This document shows positions 16,712 through 26,080 of a stretch of 64,000 bases of DNA, piece by piece. Position 1 is the stretch's first letter. The number at the start of each line of letters is the position of its first letter. Source of the DNA: Nocardia terpenica (lineage in GTDB: Bacteria; Actinomycetota; Actinomycetes; Mycobacteriales; Mycobacteriaceae); contig NZ_JABMCZ010000002.1 of NCBI RefSeq assembly GCF_013186535.1, positions 1,798,001 through 1,862,000 of the forward strand, in the 5' to 3' direction. The notes below the pieces were generated by a model that did not search any database, was not told the DNA's origin, and saw only the letters and a list, made by a program, of their open reading frames with translations. The translations under genes and the position numbers were made by a program.

Positions 16712-17797
16712 TCACAGCGGACTGCGCATCAGCACCGCGTTGTACTGGTTGTGCACGGTCAGCGCGTAGTAGAGGGCGCTGCCGGTCTGATACGGATAGA
16801 TCATCGGCGCGTACTGGGTGGGCAGCTCGCGCGCGTCGATCAGCACCCGCGGCGGGCCCCACGGCCCCTCCGGCGCGGGCGCGGTGCGCAGCACCACCGA
16901 GTTGAACGGATCGGTGGTCAGCATGACGTACTGCCCCAGATACTGATTCCACGCCACCGACAGCTCCCCGACACCACCGACGATCGGCTTGGCGGCATCG
17001 GCGGCGCCGGGCTTCCAGTTCTGACCGTCCCAGTACTCGTAGACGTCGATGTTCGCGATGTCGGCCTCCTTAACCCGCGCGATGAAGCCCGGGTTCTCGC
17101 GACCGGCCGGGGTGCCGTAGCGGTAGACGTAGCCGCCGGCCTTCAGGAAGGCGGCCTGCTGGAAGTTCTGGAAGCCGTTGTCGTTGCCGCGCCGGGTGGT
17201 CGGCAGCTGCGCCCAGGTCTGGCCGTCGTCGCCGGACACGGCGAGGGTGGAGAAGTTGGTGTCCCAGTGGCCGTCCCCGCCCCACTCCCGCACCGACATC
17301 ATGCTCATGTACTGCACGCCGCCGACCGAGACGCCCGCGGTCGGGATGAAGCTGATCTCGATGCCCGGGATCTTCGGGCTGGGCAGCGGATTGTCGACGA
17401 AGCTCGTGTAGTGCACGCCGTCGACGGCGTCCGCTCCGCCCGGGCTGCGGAACAGGATGTTCGACCGCCACGCCCAGACGCTGCCCGCCAACAGATTCGG
17501 CACGCCCAGCCCGGCGGTGTCGCCGTAGGCGGTGATCATCTGCCCGCGCCCGTCGTCCCACATGATGCCCAGATCGGTGCCGAGCACATTGAACCGCTCG
17601 GTGCGGTTCGGGCTGGCCATGCCGGTGAGCTGAAAGACCGCCTGCGTCGGCCCGTTCAGGTGCGGTAGGCCGACGGACCCGTTCAGGCCCGGAATCGGGT
17701 TGATGTTGTTGGGGTCGGCACCGGCGGGTGAGGCCGCGACCGTCATCAGGGCCACCGCCGCGCAGGCTCCGGCGAGTACGGACAACGATCGAGCCAT
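16712..17797 (-). CDS. Secreted DUF4185 domain protein
   Basis: A 361-residue exported protein. The signal peptide is MARSLSVLAGACAAVALM followed by AASPAGADPNNINP, with cleavage probably after AGA. The rest is a DUF4185 domain, predicted beta-propeller-like, with motifs VLGTDLGIMWDDG, MITAYGDTAGLG and SVRVLIDARELPT-like repeats near the end. This family is common in secreted and cell-wall proteins of mycolic-acid bacteria; no activity is established. A close paralogue is at 23148-24254. No partner gene adjoins. Confidence 0.85.
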   Translation of the reverse strand: MARSLSVLAGACAAVALMTVAASPAGADPNNINPIPGLNGSVGLPHLNGPTQAVFQLTGMASPNRTERFNVLGTDLGIMWDDGRGQMITAYGDTAGLGVPNLLAGSVWAWRSNILFRSPGGADAVDGVHYTSFVDNPLPSPKIPGIEISFIPTAGVSVGGVQYMSMMSVREWGGDGHWDTNFSTLAVSGDDGQTWAQLPTTRRGNDNGFQNFQQAAFLKAGGYVYRYGTPAGRENPGFIARVKEADIANIDVYEYWDGQNWKPGAADAAKPIVGGVGELSVAWNQYLGQYVMLTTDPFNSVVLRTAPAPEGPWGPPRVLIDARELPTQYAPMIYPYQTGSALYYALTVHNQYNAVLMRSPL

Positions 17798-18001
17798 GAT
17801 TCTCGTCCCTTCGTCAGGTCACGCCGTGGGTATTGTGCCCGTTCCGAGTCATCGATGTGAGACTTGCGCGCCGCAACATTTGTCACAAAGGGCTCGGACC
17901 GACCCACCGGTATAGTCCACGGTGAACGTGATCCCCTGTCCGGGCGGTAATCGAGACAGGCCGAGCAAGACCCTCAGTAGTCGGCGCTAGGCGGTACCTC
18001 G

Positions 18002-19168
18002 ATGAGTGAGAGTCGTTCCATACTGCGAACCTGGTGGCGTGACCGGGTCGATTACGCATGGCTCGTCGGCACTTTCGAATCGCACCGCGCGCTCGCCCCG
18101 CTGAAGTTCATGGTCGGCGCCGGCGGCCTGGTCATGCTGGTGATCAATCTGTTGACCATGCTCTCGCCCGCGGGCCCGCGCGGCATCCCGGCGATGACGG
18201 TGGCCTGGACGGTCGCCGCGCTGGCGGTGCTGTGGACGGCGCGCTTCTGGCTGTTCTCCTGGCCGGGCGAGGCCGAATCGCTGATCTGGATCGCCAGCGC
18301 CGACATCGCGATCACCGCCAACGCCCTCGCCGACCACAACCGCCTCTACGGCGCGACGACCACCGTCCTGCTGGCGGTCACCGGCGGGTACATCACCGTC
18401 ATGTACGGGCCGCGCATCCTGGCGCTGCACGTCGGCTGGTCGCTGGTGTCGATCCTGACGCTGGCGGCGCTGATGGTGATCCGCCATCCGACCGAATACG
18501 GCATCCCGCTGGCGAGCGCGGTCGTGCTGATCATGGTGGCGGCCACGGTCGTGGTGCTGCCCCCGGTTCAGTTCTGCCACTGGCTGTTACGCCGCGACGC
18601 CCTCTCCGATCCGCTGACCATGCTGCTGAACCGCCGCGGCCTGGACTACCACCTGTCCCGGTTCTTCGGCCCGTGCGGGCGCGGCAGCGTCTTCGTGCTG
18701 ACCCTGGATCTGGACCGGTTCAAGCAGGTCAACGACACCTTCGGGCATTCGTTCGGGGACGAGGTGCTGGTGCGCACGGCCGAGCGGCTGCGGTCGGCGG
18801 CGCTGCCGGGCGCCATCATCGCGCGCTCCGGCGGCGAGGAGTTCGTCATCGTGGGGCATCTGCACGGCGAGGCGGTCGGCGCGGTCGCCGAGCGGCTGCG
18901 CTCGGCGGTCGAATCCATGCCGGGCCTGCCGATCGCCATCACCGCCAGCATCGGCGCCGCCGTCTTCGACCCGACCCGCACCAACGGCCGCCACACCCGC
19001 GGCACCCACCAGAACCTGCTGCGCCGCTCCGACTCCGCGATGTACCGCGCCAAACAACTCGGCGGCAACGCCGTGGTAGTCGCGGGCCCCACCGAGCCCG
19101 GCACCCTCGCAGACATGCCGCAGGCCCCGACCGCGACACGAATGTCGCAACCGGGGCCTGCGCGCTAG
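18002..19168 (+). CDS. Membrane-anchored diguanylate cyclase (GGDEF)
   Basis: A 388-residue protein with about six hydrophobic helices in residues 30-195 and a C-terminal GGDEF domain at about 200-360. The active-site loop is SGGEEF (a functional GG[D/E]EF variant), and the metal-binding DLDRFKQVNDTFGHSFGD is intact, so it should make cyclic di-GMP. I see no RxxD inhibitory site just before the active loop and no EAL domain. The membrane part has no recognised ligand-binding motif. Its start ATG is at 18002; it converges on fadE5, with partial arm repeats and the family hairpin between. Confidence 0.9.
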   Translation: MSESRSILRTWWRDRVDYAWLVGTFESHRALAPLKFMVGAGGLVMLVINLLTMLSPAGPRGIPAMTVAWTVAALAVLWTARFWLFSWPGEAESLIWIASADIAITANALADHNRLYGATTTVLLAVTGGYITVMYGPRILALHVGWSLVSILTLAALMVIRHPTEYGIPLASAVVLIMVAATVVVLPPVQFCHWLLRRDALSDPLTMLLNRRGLDYHLSRFFGPCGRGSVFVLTLDLDRFKQVNDTFGHSFGDEVLVRTAERLRSAALPGAIIARSGGEEFVIVGHLHGEAVGAVAERLRSAVESMPGLPIAITASIGAAVFDPTRTNGRHTRGTHQNLLRRSDSAMYRAKQLGGNAVVVAGPTEPGTLADMPQAPTATRMSQPGPAR

Positions 19169-19244
19169 TCCCGCTGGTCCTGTCGAGCTGGTCCCGCTGT
19201 TCCCGGCCCCTGGTCCCTTTGTTCCCGGCGTGCTGGTCCCCTGT

Positions 19245-19270
19245 TCCCGGCGTGCTTTTGGCCGGGATCA
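19245..19270 (-). terminator. TGCTTTTGG-family hairpin, copy 6, at the fadE5 stop
   Basis: TTCCCGGC / GCCGGGA(TCA) around GTGCTTTTG, with the fadE5 stop in the right arm. Extra left arms (TTCCCGG) occur at 19200 and 19222, a spacing of about 22 bp. Confidence 0.7.
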
Positions 19271-21102
19271 GAAGGCTGCTTCGTCCAGCTCCATGATGTC
19301 GTTGTCCAGGTTGGCCAGCACGGCGCGGACCGCGGTCAGCTCCGGCAGGACATTGCGGGCGAAGAACTGCGCGACCGCGATCTTGCCGTGGTAGAACGCC
19401 TCGTCACCGGCCTTCGCGCCGTTGTCCAGCGCGGCCAGCGCCACCTCGGCCTGCCGCAGCAGCTGCCAGCCGATGAGCAGGTCGCCGATCGCGAGCAGGA
19501 ACCGCACCGAGCCCAGGCCGACCTTGTACAGCTCGGCCGGATCCTGCTGGGCGCCCATCAGGTGCCCGGTCAGGGTCGCGGCCATCGCCTGCACGTCCTC
19601 GAGCGCGGTGGCCAGCAGCTTGCGCTCACCCTTGAGACGGCCGTTGCCCGCCTCGGACTCGATGAACTTGCCGATCTGCCCGGCCACATGCCCCAGCGCC
19701 ACACCGCGATCACGAGCGATCTTGCGGAAGAAGAAGTCCTGCGCCTGGATGGCGGTGGTGCCCTCGTACAGCGAGTCGATCTTCGAATCCCGGATGTACT
19801 GCTCGATCGGATAATCCTGCAGGAAGCCCGAACCACCCAGGGTCTGCAGCGATTCGGTCAGGTACTGGTAGGCCCGCTCCGAACCCACACCCTTGACGAT
19901 CGGCAGCAGCAGATCGTTCACCCGCGCCGCGAGATCGGCATCGGCGCCCGAAACCTGCTCCGCGACAACCGCATCCTGATGCGCGGCGGTGTACAGGTAC
20001 ACCGCGCGCAGACCCTCGGCGTACGCCTTCTGCGTCATCAGCGAACGACGCACATCCGGGTGGTGGGTGATGGTGACGCGCGGAGCGTTCTTGTCGGTCA
20101 TCTGGGTCAGGTCCGCGCCCTGCACCCGCTGCTTGGCGTAGTCCAGCGCGTTCAGGTACCCGGTCGACAGGGTCGAAATGGCCTTGGTGCCCACCATCAT
20201 TCGCGCGTGCTCGATGACCTCGAACATCTGCGCGATGCCGTTGTGCACCTCGCCGACCAGCCAGCCCTTGGCCGGAATGCCGTGCCCGCCGAAGGTCACC
20301 TCGCAGGTGGCCGACACCTTCAGGCCCATCTTGTGCTCGACATTGGTGACGAAAACGCCGTTGCGCTCGCCCAATTCGCCGGTCTCGTGGTCGAAGTGGA
20401 ACTTCGGCACGAAGAACAGCGACAGCCCCTTGGTACCCGGCCCCGCGCCCTCGGGACGGGCCAGCACCAGGTGCATGATGTTCGGGAACAGATCATCGGA
20501 ATCGGCGGAGGTGATGAACCGCTTCACGCCCTCGATGTGCCAGGAGCCGTCGGCCTGCGCAATCGCCTTGGTGCGCCCCGCACCCACATCGGAACCGGCG
20601 TCGGGCTCGGTGAGCACCATGGTGGCGCCCCAGCCGTTCTCCGAGGCGATCTTCGCCCAGCCCTTCTGCTCCTCGGTGGCGTTGTTGTAGAAGATGTTCG
20701 CGAAGCCCGCGCCCGCGGCGTACATGAACGCGGCCGGCTGCGCGCCGAGAATGAGCTCGGCGATGGCCCAGTACGCGGTGCGGGGGAAGGGCAGACCGCC
20801 CAGCTCCTCGGCGATGCCGAGCTTGTCCCAGCCGCCCTCCTGCAGCGCGCGGTAGCTCTTCTTGAACGACTCCGGCAGCGTGACGGTGTGGGTGTCGGGG
20901 TGGAACACCGGCGGGTTGCGGTCGGCGTCGGCGAAGGACTCGCCCAGCGGTCCCTCGGCAGGCGGCGGACCTCGTTGATCATCTCCTTGACGGTGTCGGT
21001 GTCGAGATCACCGAACGCGCCGCCGTCGAGGATCGAACCGATGCCGAGCACCTCGAAGAGGTTGAACTCCAGGTCGCGGACGTTGCTCTTGTAGTGGCCC
21101 AT
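19268..21102 (-). pseudogene. fadE5: Acyl-CoA dehydrogenase FadE5, one frameshift
   Basis: The reading spans two frames. The N-terminal part starts MGHYKSNVRDLEFNLFEVLG at 21102; the rest, from about 20958 on, continues FHPDTHTVTLPESFKKSY to the end. Adding one base between 20959 and 20960 (CTGCCGAGG to CTGGCCGAGG) joins them into 611 residues, the length of M. tuberculosis FadE5. All acyl-CoA dehydrogenase features are present, including a FAD-binding MVLTEPDAGSDVGAG loop and LYEGTTAIQAQDF. FadE5 oxidises long-chain acyl-CoAs with FAD. The gene is otherwise undamaged, so a sequence error is as likely as a real mutation. Confidence 0.9.
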
Positions 21103-21186
21103 CTCTGTTACTCACTCTCCGTTGAGTTGGTGCGGTCGGTTGTGCCGTTCCCGCCCGTTGTCTCCATCGGGTAGCCCTCAACCTGC

Positions 21187-21225
21187 TACTCGCGGGTAAC
21201 TTACACCGTATATTACCGACGGGTA
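21187..21225. promoter_or_regulatory. Two operator-like 12-mers upstream of fadE5
   Basis: TACTCGCGGGTA (21187-21198) and TACCGACGGGTA (21214-21225) agree at 9 of 12 positions, are each near-palindromic and lie 27 bp apart, 85-124 bases before the fadE5 start. They look like paired sites for a TetR-type regulator, different from the 20-bp operator near fadA2. The rest of this intergenic stretch shows nothing else I can name. Confidence 0.45.
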
Positions 21226-21397
21226 GGGGTGGTTTCAACGAATCCGACCGCGGATGTGACGCGATGAACAGCCGTCATCTCGGCGTTTCGCGGGCGACCA
21301 CGCGCCGACGGTGCCGACCGGCCGCGATCTTGCTGTTCGAGACCGGTTTTCGGCCCGCGCTGCCCGGTCCGCGGGCGGGTGCGAGTTACCGTTGGGC

Positions 21398-22003
21398 GTG
21401 CGCCTGCAGACGAGTGCCGGACCCGCGGACATCGAACTGGACCGCCCCGCGAAACCGAGATTTCTGCTATTGCTCACCCACGGTTCGGGCGGGGGAGTCG
21501 ATGCGAAGGACCTGCTGGCCGTGCGCGATCGCGCGCTGGGTCTCGGCGGCGCGGTGGCGCGGGTGGTCCAGCCCTATCGCGTGGCGGGCCGACGCGCCCC
21601 CGGCTCGGCCGCCACGCAGGACGCGGCTTGGCTGGAAATCGTTGCGGCCCTTCGGAAAAAGTTCCGCGGCCTGCCGCTGATCCAGGGCGGCCGCAGCAAC
21701 GGCGCCCGGGTGGCCTGCCGCACCGCCGTCCCCGCCGCCGCGAAAGGCGTTATCGCCCTGTCCTTCCCGCTGCACCCGCCCGGAAAGCCGGAGAAGACCC
21801 GCCGCGACGAACTCCTCGCTGCCTCCGAAATTCTCGATGTCGTCGTGATCAACGGCGAGCGAGACCCTTTCGGCATCCCGGACCCCGCCGACGCCGCCGA
21901 GGTCCGCGTGATCCCGGGCCAACCCCATTCCTTCCGAACGGGATTCGACGCCATCGGCGATACCGCCGAGTCCTGGCTCCGCCGCTGGTCTAATCCGTCG
22001 TAG
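21398..22003 (+). CDS. Alpha/beta-family hydrolase (KANL3/Tex30-like dienelactone-hydrolase clan)
   Basis: About 201 residues. The chain opens VRLQTSAGPADIELDRPAKP and runs into LLLLTHGSGGGVDAKDL (oxyanion region), then GLPLIQGGRSNGARVACRTA, where GRSNG is the nucleophile-elbow position (Ser), VVINGERDPFGIP with the acid, and a late IPGQPHSFRTG His. These match small uncharacterised prokaryotic alpha/beta hydrolases. The start is uncertain: a GTG at 21398 is chosen because the domain begins there, but the frame is open to 21311. Its end overlaps the convergent methyltransferase by 14 bases. Confidence 0.75.
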   Translation: MRLQTSAGPADIELDRPAKPRFLLLLTHGSGGGVDAKDLLAVRDRALGLGGAVARVVQPYRVAGRRAPGSAATQDAAWLEIVAALRKKFRGLPLIQGGRSNGARVACRTAVPAAAKGVIALSFPLHPPGKPEKTRRDELLAASEILDVVVINGERDPFGIPDPADAAEVRVIPGQPHSFRTGFDAIGDTAESWLRRWSNPS

Positions 22004-22685
22004 CCTGCTCGTCCAAATCCGGCACCGTCCGCGTCGCCACCACCAGGGCGTCGATCGCATCCCGCCCCTCGGTCTCCCGAAACACCCTGTCCGCGAGGCG
22101 AATCCGTACATGGTCCCCCGCGGCGGCCAGGTCGCGCACGATGTCGTCCGGTGTGAACAGCACCGTCGGATCCTGCGGCCCCCCATAGCCGTCGGTGATG
22201 TTGGTGGTGTCGTGTCCCAGCACCAGCAGCACGCCGCCGGGGGAGAGCTGCTCGGCCACCCGGGCGAGCAGGGCGCCTCGCTGCGGGGCGAGCAGATGCA
22301 GGAAGACCATGAGCACCAGCTCGAACGGGCCGGTGATCCCGGCGGTGTCCGGATCGGTCAGGTCGGCGCAGTGCCAGTCGATCCGGCTCCGCACCGACCG
22401 CGACAGCCGCGAGGCGATGGTGCGGCCCTTATCGATGCCGACCTGGGCGAAGTCCACCGCGCGCACCTGCCAGCCGTGCGTGGCCAGCCACAGCGCATTA
22501 CGCCCCTCCCCGCAGGCGAGGTCCAGGGCGCGCGGCAGCGGCGGCACGTCCCCGCCCGGAACGTCGGGTTGCAGCACGATCCGCCGCTCGAGCCCGTACA
22601 CGTGCTCGACCACTGTCGCGTTCGGCGGTGCGCCCCACACCAATTCGCTGTGCGCATACCGCGCGTCCCACTCGGCCGCGTCCAT
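21990..22685 (-). CDS. Class I SAM-dependent methyltransferase (TehB-like)
   Basis: A 231-residue methyltransferase. Motif I, LDLACGEGRNALWLATHGW, is at about residues 53-71, followed by VRAVDFAQVGIDKG with the acidic residue that binds the SAM ribose, HCADLTD, and the post-motif LLVLGHD. An N-terminal WDARYAHSELVWG segment is typical of TehB/YcgJ-type small-molecule methyltransferases. The ATG at 22685 gives this usual start. The substrate is unknown. It is divergent from the acetyltransferase, whose start is 58 bases away. Confidence 0.85.
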   Translation of the reverse strand: MDAAEWDARYAHSELVWGAPPNATVVEHVYGLERRIVLQPDVPGGDVPPLPRALDLACGEGRNALWLATHGWQVRAVDFAQVGIDKGRTIASRLSRSVRSRIDWHCADLTDPDTAGITGPFELVLMVFLHLLAPQRGALLARVAEQLSPGGVLLVLGHDTTNITDGYGGPQDPTVLFTPDDIVRDLAAAGDHVRIRLADRVFRETEGRDAIDALVVATRTVPDLDEQATTD

Positions 22686-22743
22686 GAGCCGAGTGTATGA
22701 CCGGAGAAAACCACTCGACGACACACCGGTCCCGGACCGCACA

Positions 22744-23145
22744 ATGACCGCCGTGCAGATCGACTACCGCTGGCGGGCCGAGCTCGCCGACACCGAACTC
22801 GTCGCCCTGACCCGCGCCCACGGCGGCACGGCCGAACCCGGCTGGTGGGACCGCATCCGCACGCACAGCCTGGGCTGGATGACCGCCCGGCTGCCCGGCG
22901 GCGACCTGATCGGCTTCGCCAATGTGGCCTGGGACGGCGGCGACCATGCCTTCCTGCTCGACCCCAAGGTGCACCCCGGGCAGCAGCGCCGCGGCATCGG
23001 CACCGAGCTGGTGCGGCGCGCGGCCGATGCCGCCGCCCGGTCCGGATGTACGTGGCTGCACGTCGATTTCGAGCCGCACCTGCGCCCGTTCTACTTCGAC
23101 GCCTGCGGCTTCCGGCCCACCGACGCGGGCCTGATCGCGCTGTAG
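22744..23145 (+). CDS. GNAT family N-acetyltransferase
   Basis: A 133-residue single GNAT domain. It shows the acetyl-CoA-binding loop in QQRRGIGTELVRRAADAA (about 80-97, the Q/RxxGxG/A motif), a preceding beta strand FLLDPKVHP, and a final FYFDACGFRPTD. The acceptor substrate is not predictable. The ATG at 22744 is preferred over a long open extension upstream. It converges on the second DUF4185 gene, only two bases apart. Confidence 0.85.
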   Translation: MTAVQIDYRWRAELADTELVALTRAHGGTAEPGWWDRIRTHSLGWMTARLPGGDLIGFANVAWDGGDHAFLLDPKVHPGQQRRGIGTELVRRAADAAARSGCTWLHVDFEPHLRPFYFDACGFRPTDAGLIAL

Positions 23146-23147
23146 CG

Positions 23148-24254
23148 CTACAGGGTGGTGCGCATCAGGATCACGTTGTACTGGCTGTGCACCGTGGTGA
23201 GGAAGTACAGATCGCGGCCCGTCTGATACGGGAAGATCGACGGCGCGTAGGCGGTGGGCAGCTCGCGCGTGTCGATCAGCACCTCGGGCGGGCTCCACGG
23301 CCCCTCCGGCGACGCCGAGCGGCGCATCACCACGGAATTCCACGGGTCGGTGGTCAGCATGACGAACTGTCCGAGGTAGTCGTTCCACATCACCGACAGC
23401 TCGCCGACGCCGCCCGCGATCGGCGCGGCCGCGTTCACATCGCCCTTGCGCCAGCGCCCGCCGTCCCAGTACTCGTAGGCGCCGAGGTTCTGGATGTCGT
23501 CCTCGCGCACCCGCGCCACGTAGGCGGAGTTGTCGCGGCCCGACGGCGTGCCGTATTCGAAGACCCAGCCGTCGCTCTTGACGAAGGCGTTCATCTGGAA
23601 GTTGGCATTGCCGCCCTCGTTGGGCCGCCGGGTGAAGCCCAGATCGGCCCAGGTCTCGCCGTCGTCGGCGGAGGCGGCCAGCCCCGAGTAGTTGGTTGTC
23701 CACTGCCCCACCTGATCCCAGCTCTTCACCGACATCAGGCTCATGTACTGCACGCCCTTGACGGAGATCCCCGCGGTCGGGATGCGGCTGATCTCGAGTA
23801 ATGGAATCTTCGGGCTCGGAATCAGATCGCGCGCCTGGCCGAAGACATCGCGCACCACGCTGTCGAAATAGATGCCGTTGCGCGGATTCTGGGTGTGGCT
23901 GCGCACCAGGATATTGCTGCGCCACTCCCATAAGCTGCCCGCCAACAGGTTCGGCAGGCCCAGCCCGGCGGTGTCGCCGAACGCGGTGAGCATCTCACCG
24001 TTCCCGTTGTCCCACATGATGCCCAGGTCGGTACCCAGGATGTTGTAGTTCTGGGTGGTGTTGGGGCTGGCCATGCCGGTGACCTGGAAGACCGCCCGCG
24101 AGCGGCCGACCAGCTGCGGTAGTCCGCTGGTGCCGTTGAGGACCGGGATCGGATTGATCGCATTGGGGTTCGCCGCGGCCGGTGCGGTGACGGTCAGGAG
24201 CACGGCCGAGGCGCCTGCCATCGCAGACAGCAGGATGGATGCGGTCCTGGACAA
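23148..24254 (-). CDS. Secreted DUF4185 domain protein, paralogue 2
   Basis: A 368-residue exported paralogue of the protein at 16712-17797, aligned along its whole length (VLGTDLGIMWDNGNGEM, AFGDTAGLGLPNLLAGS, AGISVKGVQYMSLMSV, LIDTRELPTAYAPSIFPYQT). The signal peptide runs to about TVTAPAAANPNAINP. I choose the TTG at 24254 because GGAGG lies nine bases upstream and the signal peptide then starts properly; an in-frame start at 24314 would give an unlikely proline-rich leader. Two copies 6 kb apart suggest an old duplication with unrelated genes in between. Confidence 0.85.
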   Translation of the reverse strand: MSRTASILLSAMAGASAVLLTVTAPAAANPNAINPIPVLNGTSGLPQLVGRSRAVFQVTGMASPNTTQNYNILGTDLGIMWDNGNGEMLTAFGDTAGLGLPNLLAGSLWEWRSNILVRSHTQNPRNGIYFDSVVRDVFGQARDLIPSPKIPLLEISRIPTAGISVKGVQYMSLMSVKSWDQVGQWTTNYSGLAASADDGETWADLGFTRRPNEGGNANFQMNAFVKSDGWVFEYGTPSGRDNSAYVARVREDDIQNLGAYEYWDGGRWRKGDVNAAAPIAGGVGELSVMWNDYLGQFVMLTTDPWNSVVMRRSASPEGPWSPPEVLIDTRELPTAYAPSIFPYQTGRDLYFLTTVHSQYNVILMRTTL

Positions 24255-24453
24255 AACTGTGGGCCTCCGTTCTCGCCGAGGCGGGTGCGGCCCACCCGGA
24301 AATACCTGTGACACCGCACACGGTCATCGGACTGGCTGGCAAAGTGTGAAGATGCTAACAGCGAATCGCGTTTGCGCGAGTTTGCCTCACGGGGTTTCGG
24401 GGTATTCCTGATCGTTTTCGGCTCGGGGCTCGGCAGGCCCGCCGAATGCGTAA

Positions 24454-25197
24454 CTACCTGCGGCCGAGCGCCTGCCGAAGGACGAGCGGGAGCTGGGTTG
24501 CCCGCTCGATGCCCAGTGTTCGCCAGGTGGCCGCCTGCCAGCTCCGGTCGAACAGCCGCTTGGCCGCGGCCACCGCGTGCGGCGGGCGCGCCGCGATCCG
24601 GTCGGCCAATTTCTCGGCGGCCCCGCGCGGATCGGCGGCGACCTCGGTGACCAGGCCGATGCGTTCGGCGTAGGCGGCGTCCACCGGATCGGCGGTCATG
24701 GTCAGCAGCAGCGCCTTATCGATGCCGATCAGCCGGGACAGGGTGGCCGCGCCGGTCATATCGGGAATCAGCCCGTGCCGGACCTCCATGACCGAGAAAT
24801 CCGCATCGGGCGTGGCGAATCGGAAGTCGGCGGCCAGCGCGATCTGCAGCCCGCCGCCGTAGCAGTGGCCGTGCACGGCCGCGATCACCGGCTGCGGCAG
24901 CCGCCGCCACGCCCAGCACGCCTCCTGGAAGGTGTTGGTGCCGCGCCACGGCAGCGGAACGAAGCTGCGCGCGATGGTGAGCGGATCGCCCGCGGTCTTC
25001 GCGATGTCCAGCCCGCTCGAGAAGCTGGGCCCGTTGCCGGACAGGATCACCGCGCGGATGTCGTCGCGCTTGCCCACCGCCCGCGCCACCCGCGCCAGCT
25101 CGCCCAGCATGTCGATGGTCAGGCCGTTGTGCTTGTCGGGGCGATCCAGGGCGACGTAGGCGCGGTCGCCGTCGAAGGTCAGGGATACGTTGCTCAT
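24454..25197 (-). CDS. Enoyl-CoA hydratase/isomerase (crotonase) family protein
   Basis: A 247-residue crotonase-fold enzyme. It has the oxyanion-hole stretches GNGPSFSSGLDIAK (about 59-72) and AAVHGHCYGGGLQIALAADFRF (about 107-128). The position of the second catalytic Glu in classical hydratases is occupied in RHGLIPDMTG by Asp, so it may be an isomerase, hydrolase or non-classical hydratase rather than an EchA hydratase. Its start ATG overlaps the stop of the upstream hydrolase gene (ATGA at 25194-25197), so the pair is one transcription unit acting on an acyl-CoA/ester substrate. Confidence 0.85.
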   Translation of the reverse strand: MSNVSLTFDGDRAYVALDRPDKHNGLTIDMLGELARVARAVGKRDDIRAVILSGNGPSFSSGLDIAKTAGDPLTIARSFVPLPWRGTNTFQEACWAWRRLPQPVIAAVHGHCYGGGLQIALAADFRFATPDADFSVMEVRHGLIPDMTGAATLSRLIGIDKALLLTMTADPVDAAYAERIGLVTEVAADPRGAAEKLADRIAARPPHAVAAAKRLFDRSWQAATWRTLGIERATQLPLVLRQALGRR

Positions 25198-26003
25198 CGG
25201 CGGCTCTCCTTCGCCTGCCCGGGTGCGGCACCGAATTGGTCCAGCAGAATCTTCGCGCATCCGGCGGGGTCGTCGTAGAACGGGGTGTGGCCGCTGCCGC
25301 GCAGCGTGACGTGCCGGGCGCCGGGCAGCCAGGCGCGGGCGCGGCGGCTCTGGGTGGCGTAGGTGAGCAGGATGTCGCGGTCGCCCCACGCCACCGTGAC
25401 CGGGATGCGCGCCAGCCGCCCGCCGTCGCGCAGCCGGGCGTCGTCGAAAGAGGCCAGGGCGCAATCGAATCCGGGCGCGTCGAGGGCGCCGACGACGGTG
25501 TCGAGGGCGACGCGGGCGTCCAGCGACCACGGCTTGCCGACGATCAGGCTCAGAAACGCGGTGCGGCCCACCGGATTTCCGAGCACGGCGGGCAGCGCGG
25601 GCCGCAGCCGCAGCCCGAGCGCCTTCGCGCCGCCCAGCGACCGCTGGCACCAGGCCCGTCCGGCGGTGGACCAGAAACCGATCGGCGAGAACGCGGTCAC
25701 CGACCGGGCCAGCCCGCGCGCGCCGAGATTCAGCGCGATCAGCCCGCCCATGGAATTGCCTGCCAGATGCGGTCTTTCGAGGCTCTGCTCGGCGAGGAAG
25801 GCGGCGAGCGCGTCGGTGAGGGTGTCGACGGTGGTGCGGGCCAGCGGCGCGGTCTCGCCGAAGCCGGGCAGGTCGACCGCGAACACCTCGAACGAGCCCG
25901 CCAGGGTGTCGACGACCGGCTCCCACACCTGCCGCCGACTGCCCACGCCGTGCACCAGGACCAGCGGCTCGCCGGAGCCGCCCCGATGATGACTCAGATT
26001 CAT
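25194..26003 (-). CDS. Alpha/beta hydrolase fold protein
   Basis: A 269-residue hydrolase. Motifs in order: LVLVHGVGSRRQVWEPV (oxyanion loop), FAVDLPGFGETAPL, the nucleophile elbow GNSMGG (Ser near residue 95), WGDRDILLTYATQ with the acid Asp, and the late GSGHTPFYDDP with the catalytic His. The start MNLSHHRGGSGEPLVLVHG at 26003 is the natural domain start, though the frame extends upstream. Its stop overlaps the crotonase start. Likely an esterase or C-C hydrolase; the substrate is unknown. Confidence 0.85.
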   Translation of the reverse strand: MNLSHHRGGSGEPLVLVHGVGSRRQVWEPVVDTLAGSFEVFAVDLPGFGETAPLARTTVDTLTDALAAFLAEQSLERPHLAGNSMGGLIALNLGARGLARSVTAFSPIGFWSTAGRAWCQRSLGGAKALGLRLRPALPAVLGNPVGRTAFLSLIVGKPWSLDARVALDTVVGALDAPGFDCALASFDDARLRDGGRLARIPVTVAWGDRDILLTYATQSRRARAWLPGARHVTLRGSGHTPFYDDPAGCAKILLDQFGAAPGQAKESRR

Positions 26004-26080
26004 ACTCGACTCCCCGAGCGGGTGGTGAACGGCCTCACAGTAGCAACCATTGGCATCCCGCCAACAGGGCTTACCTAGTC

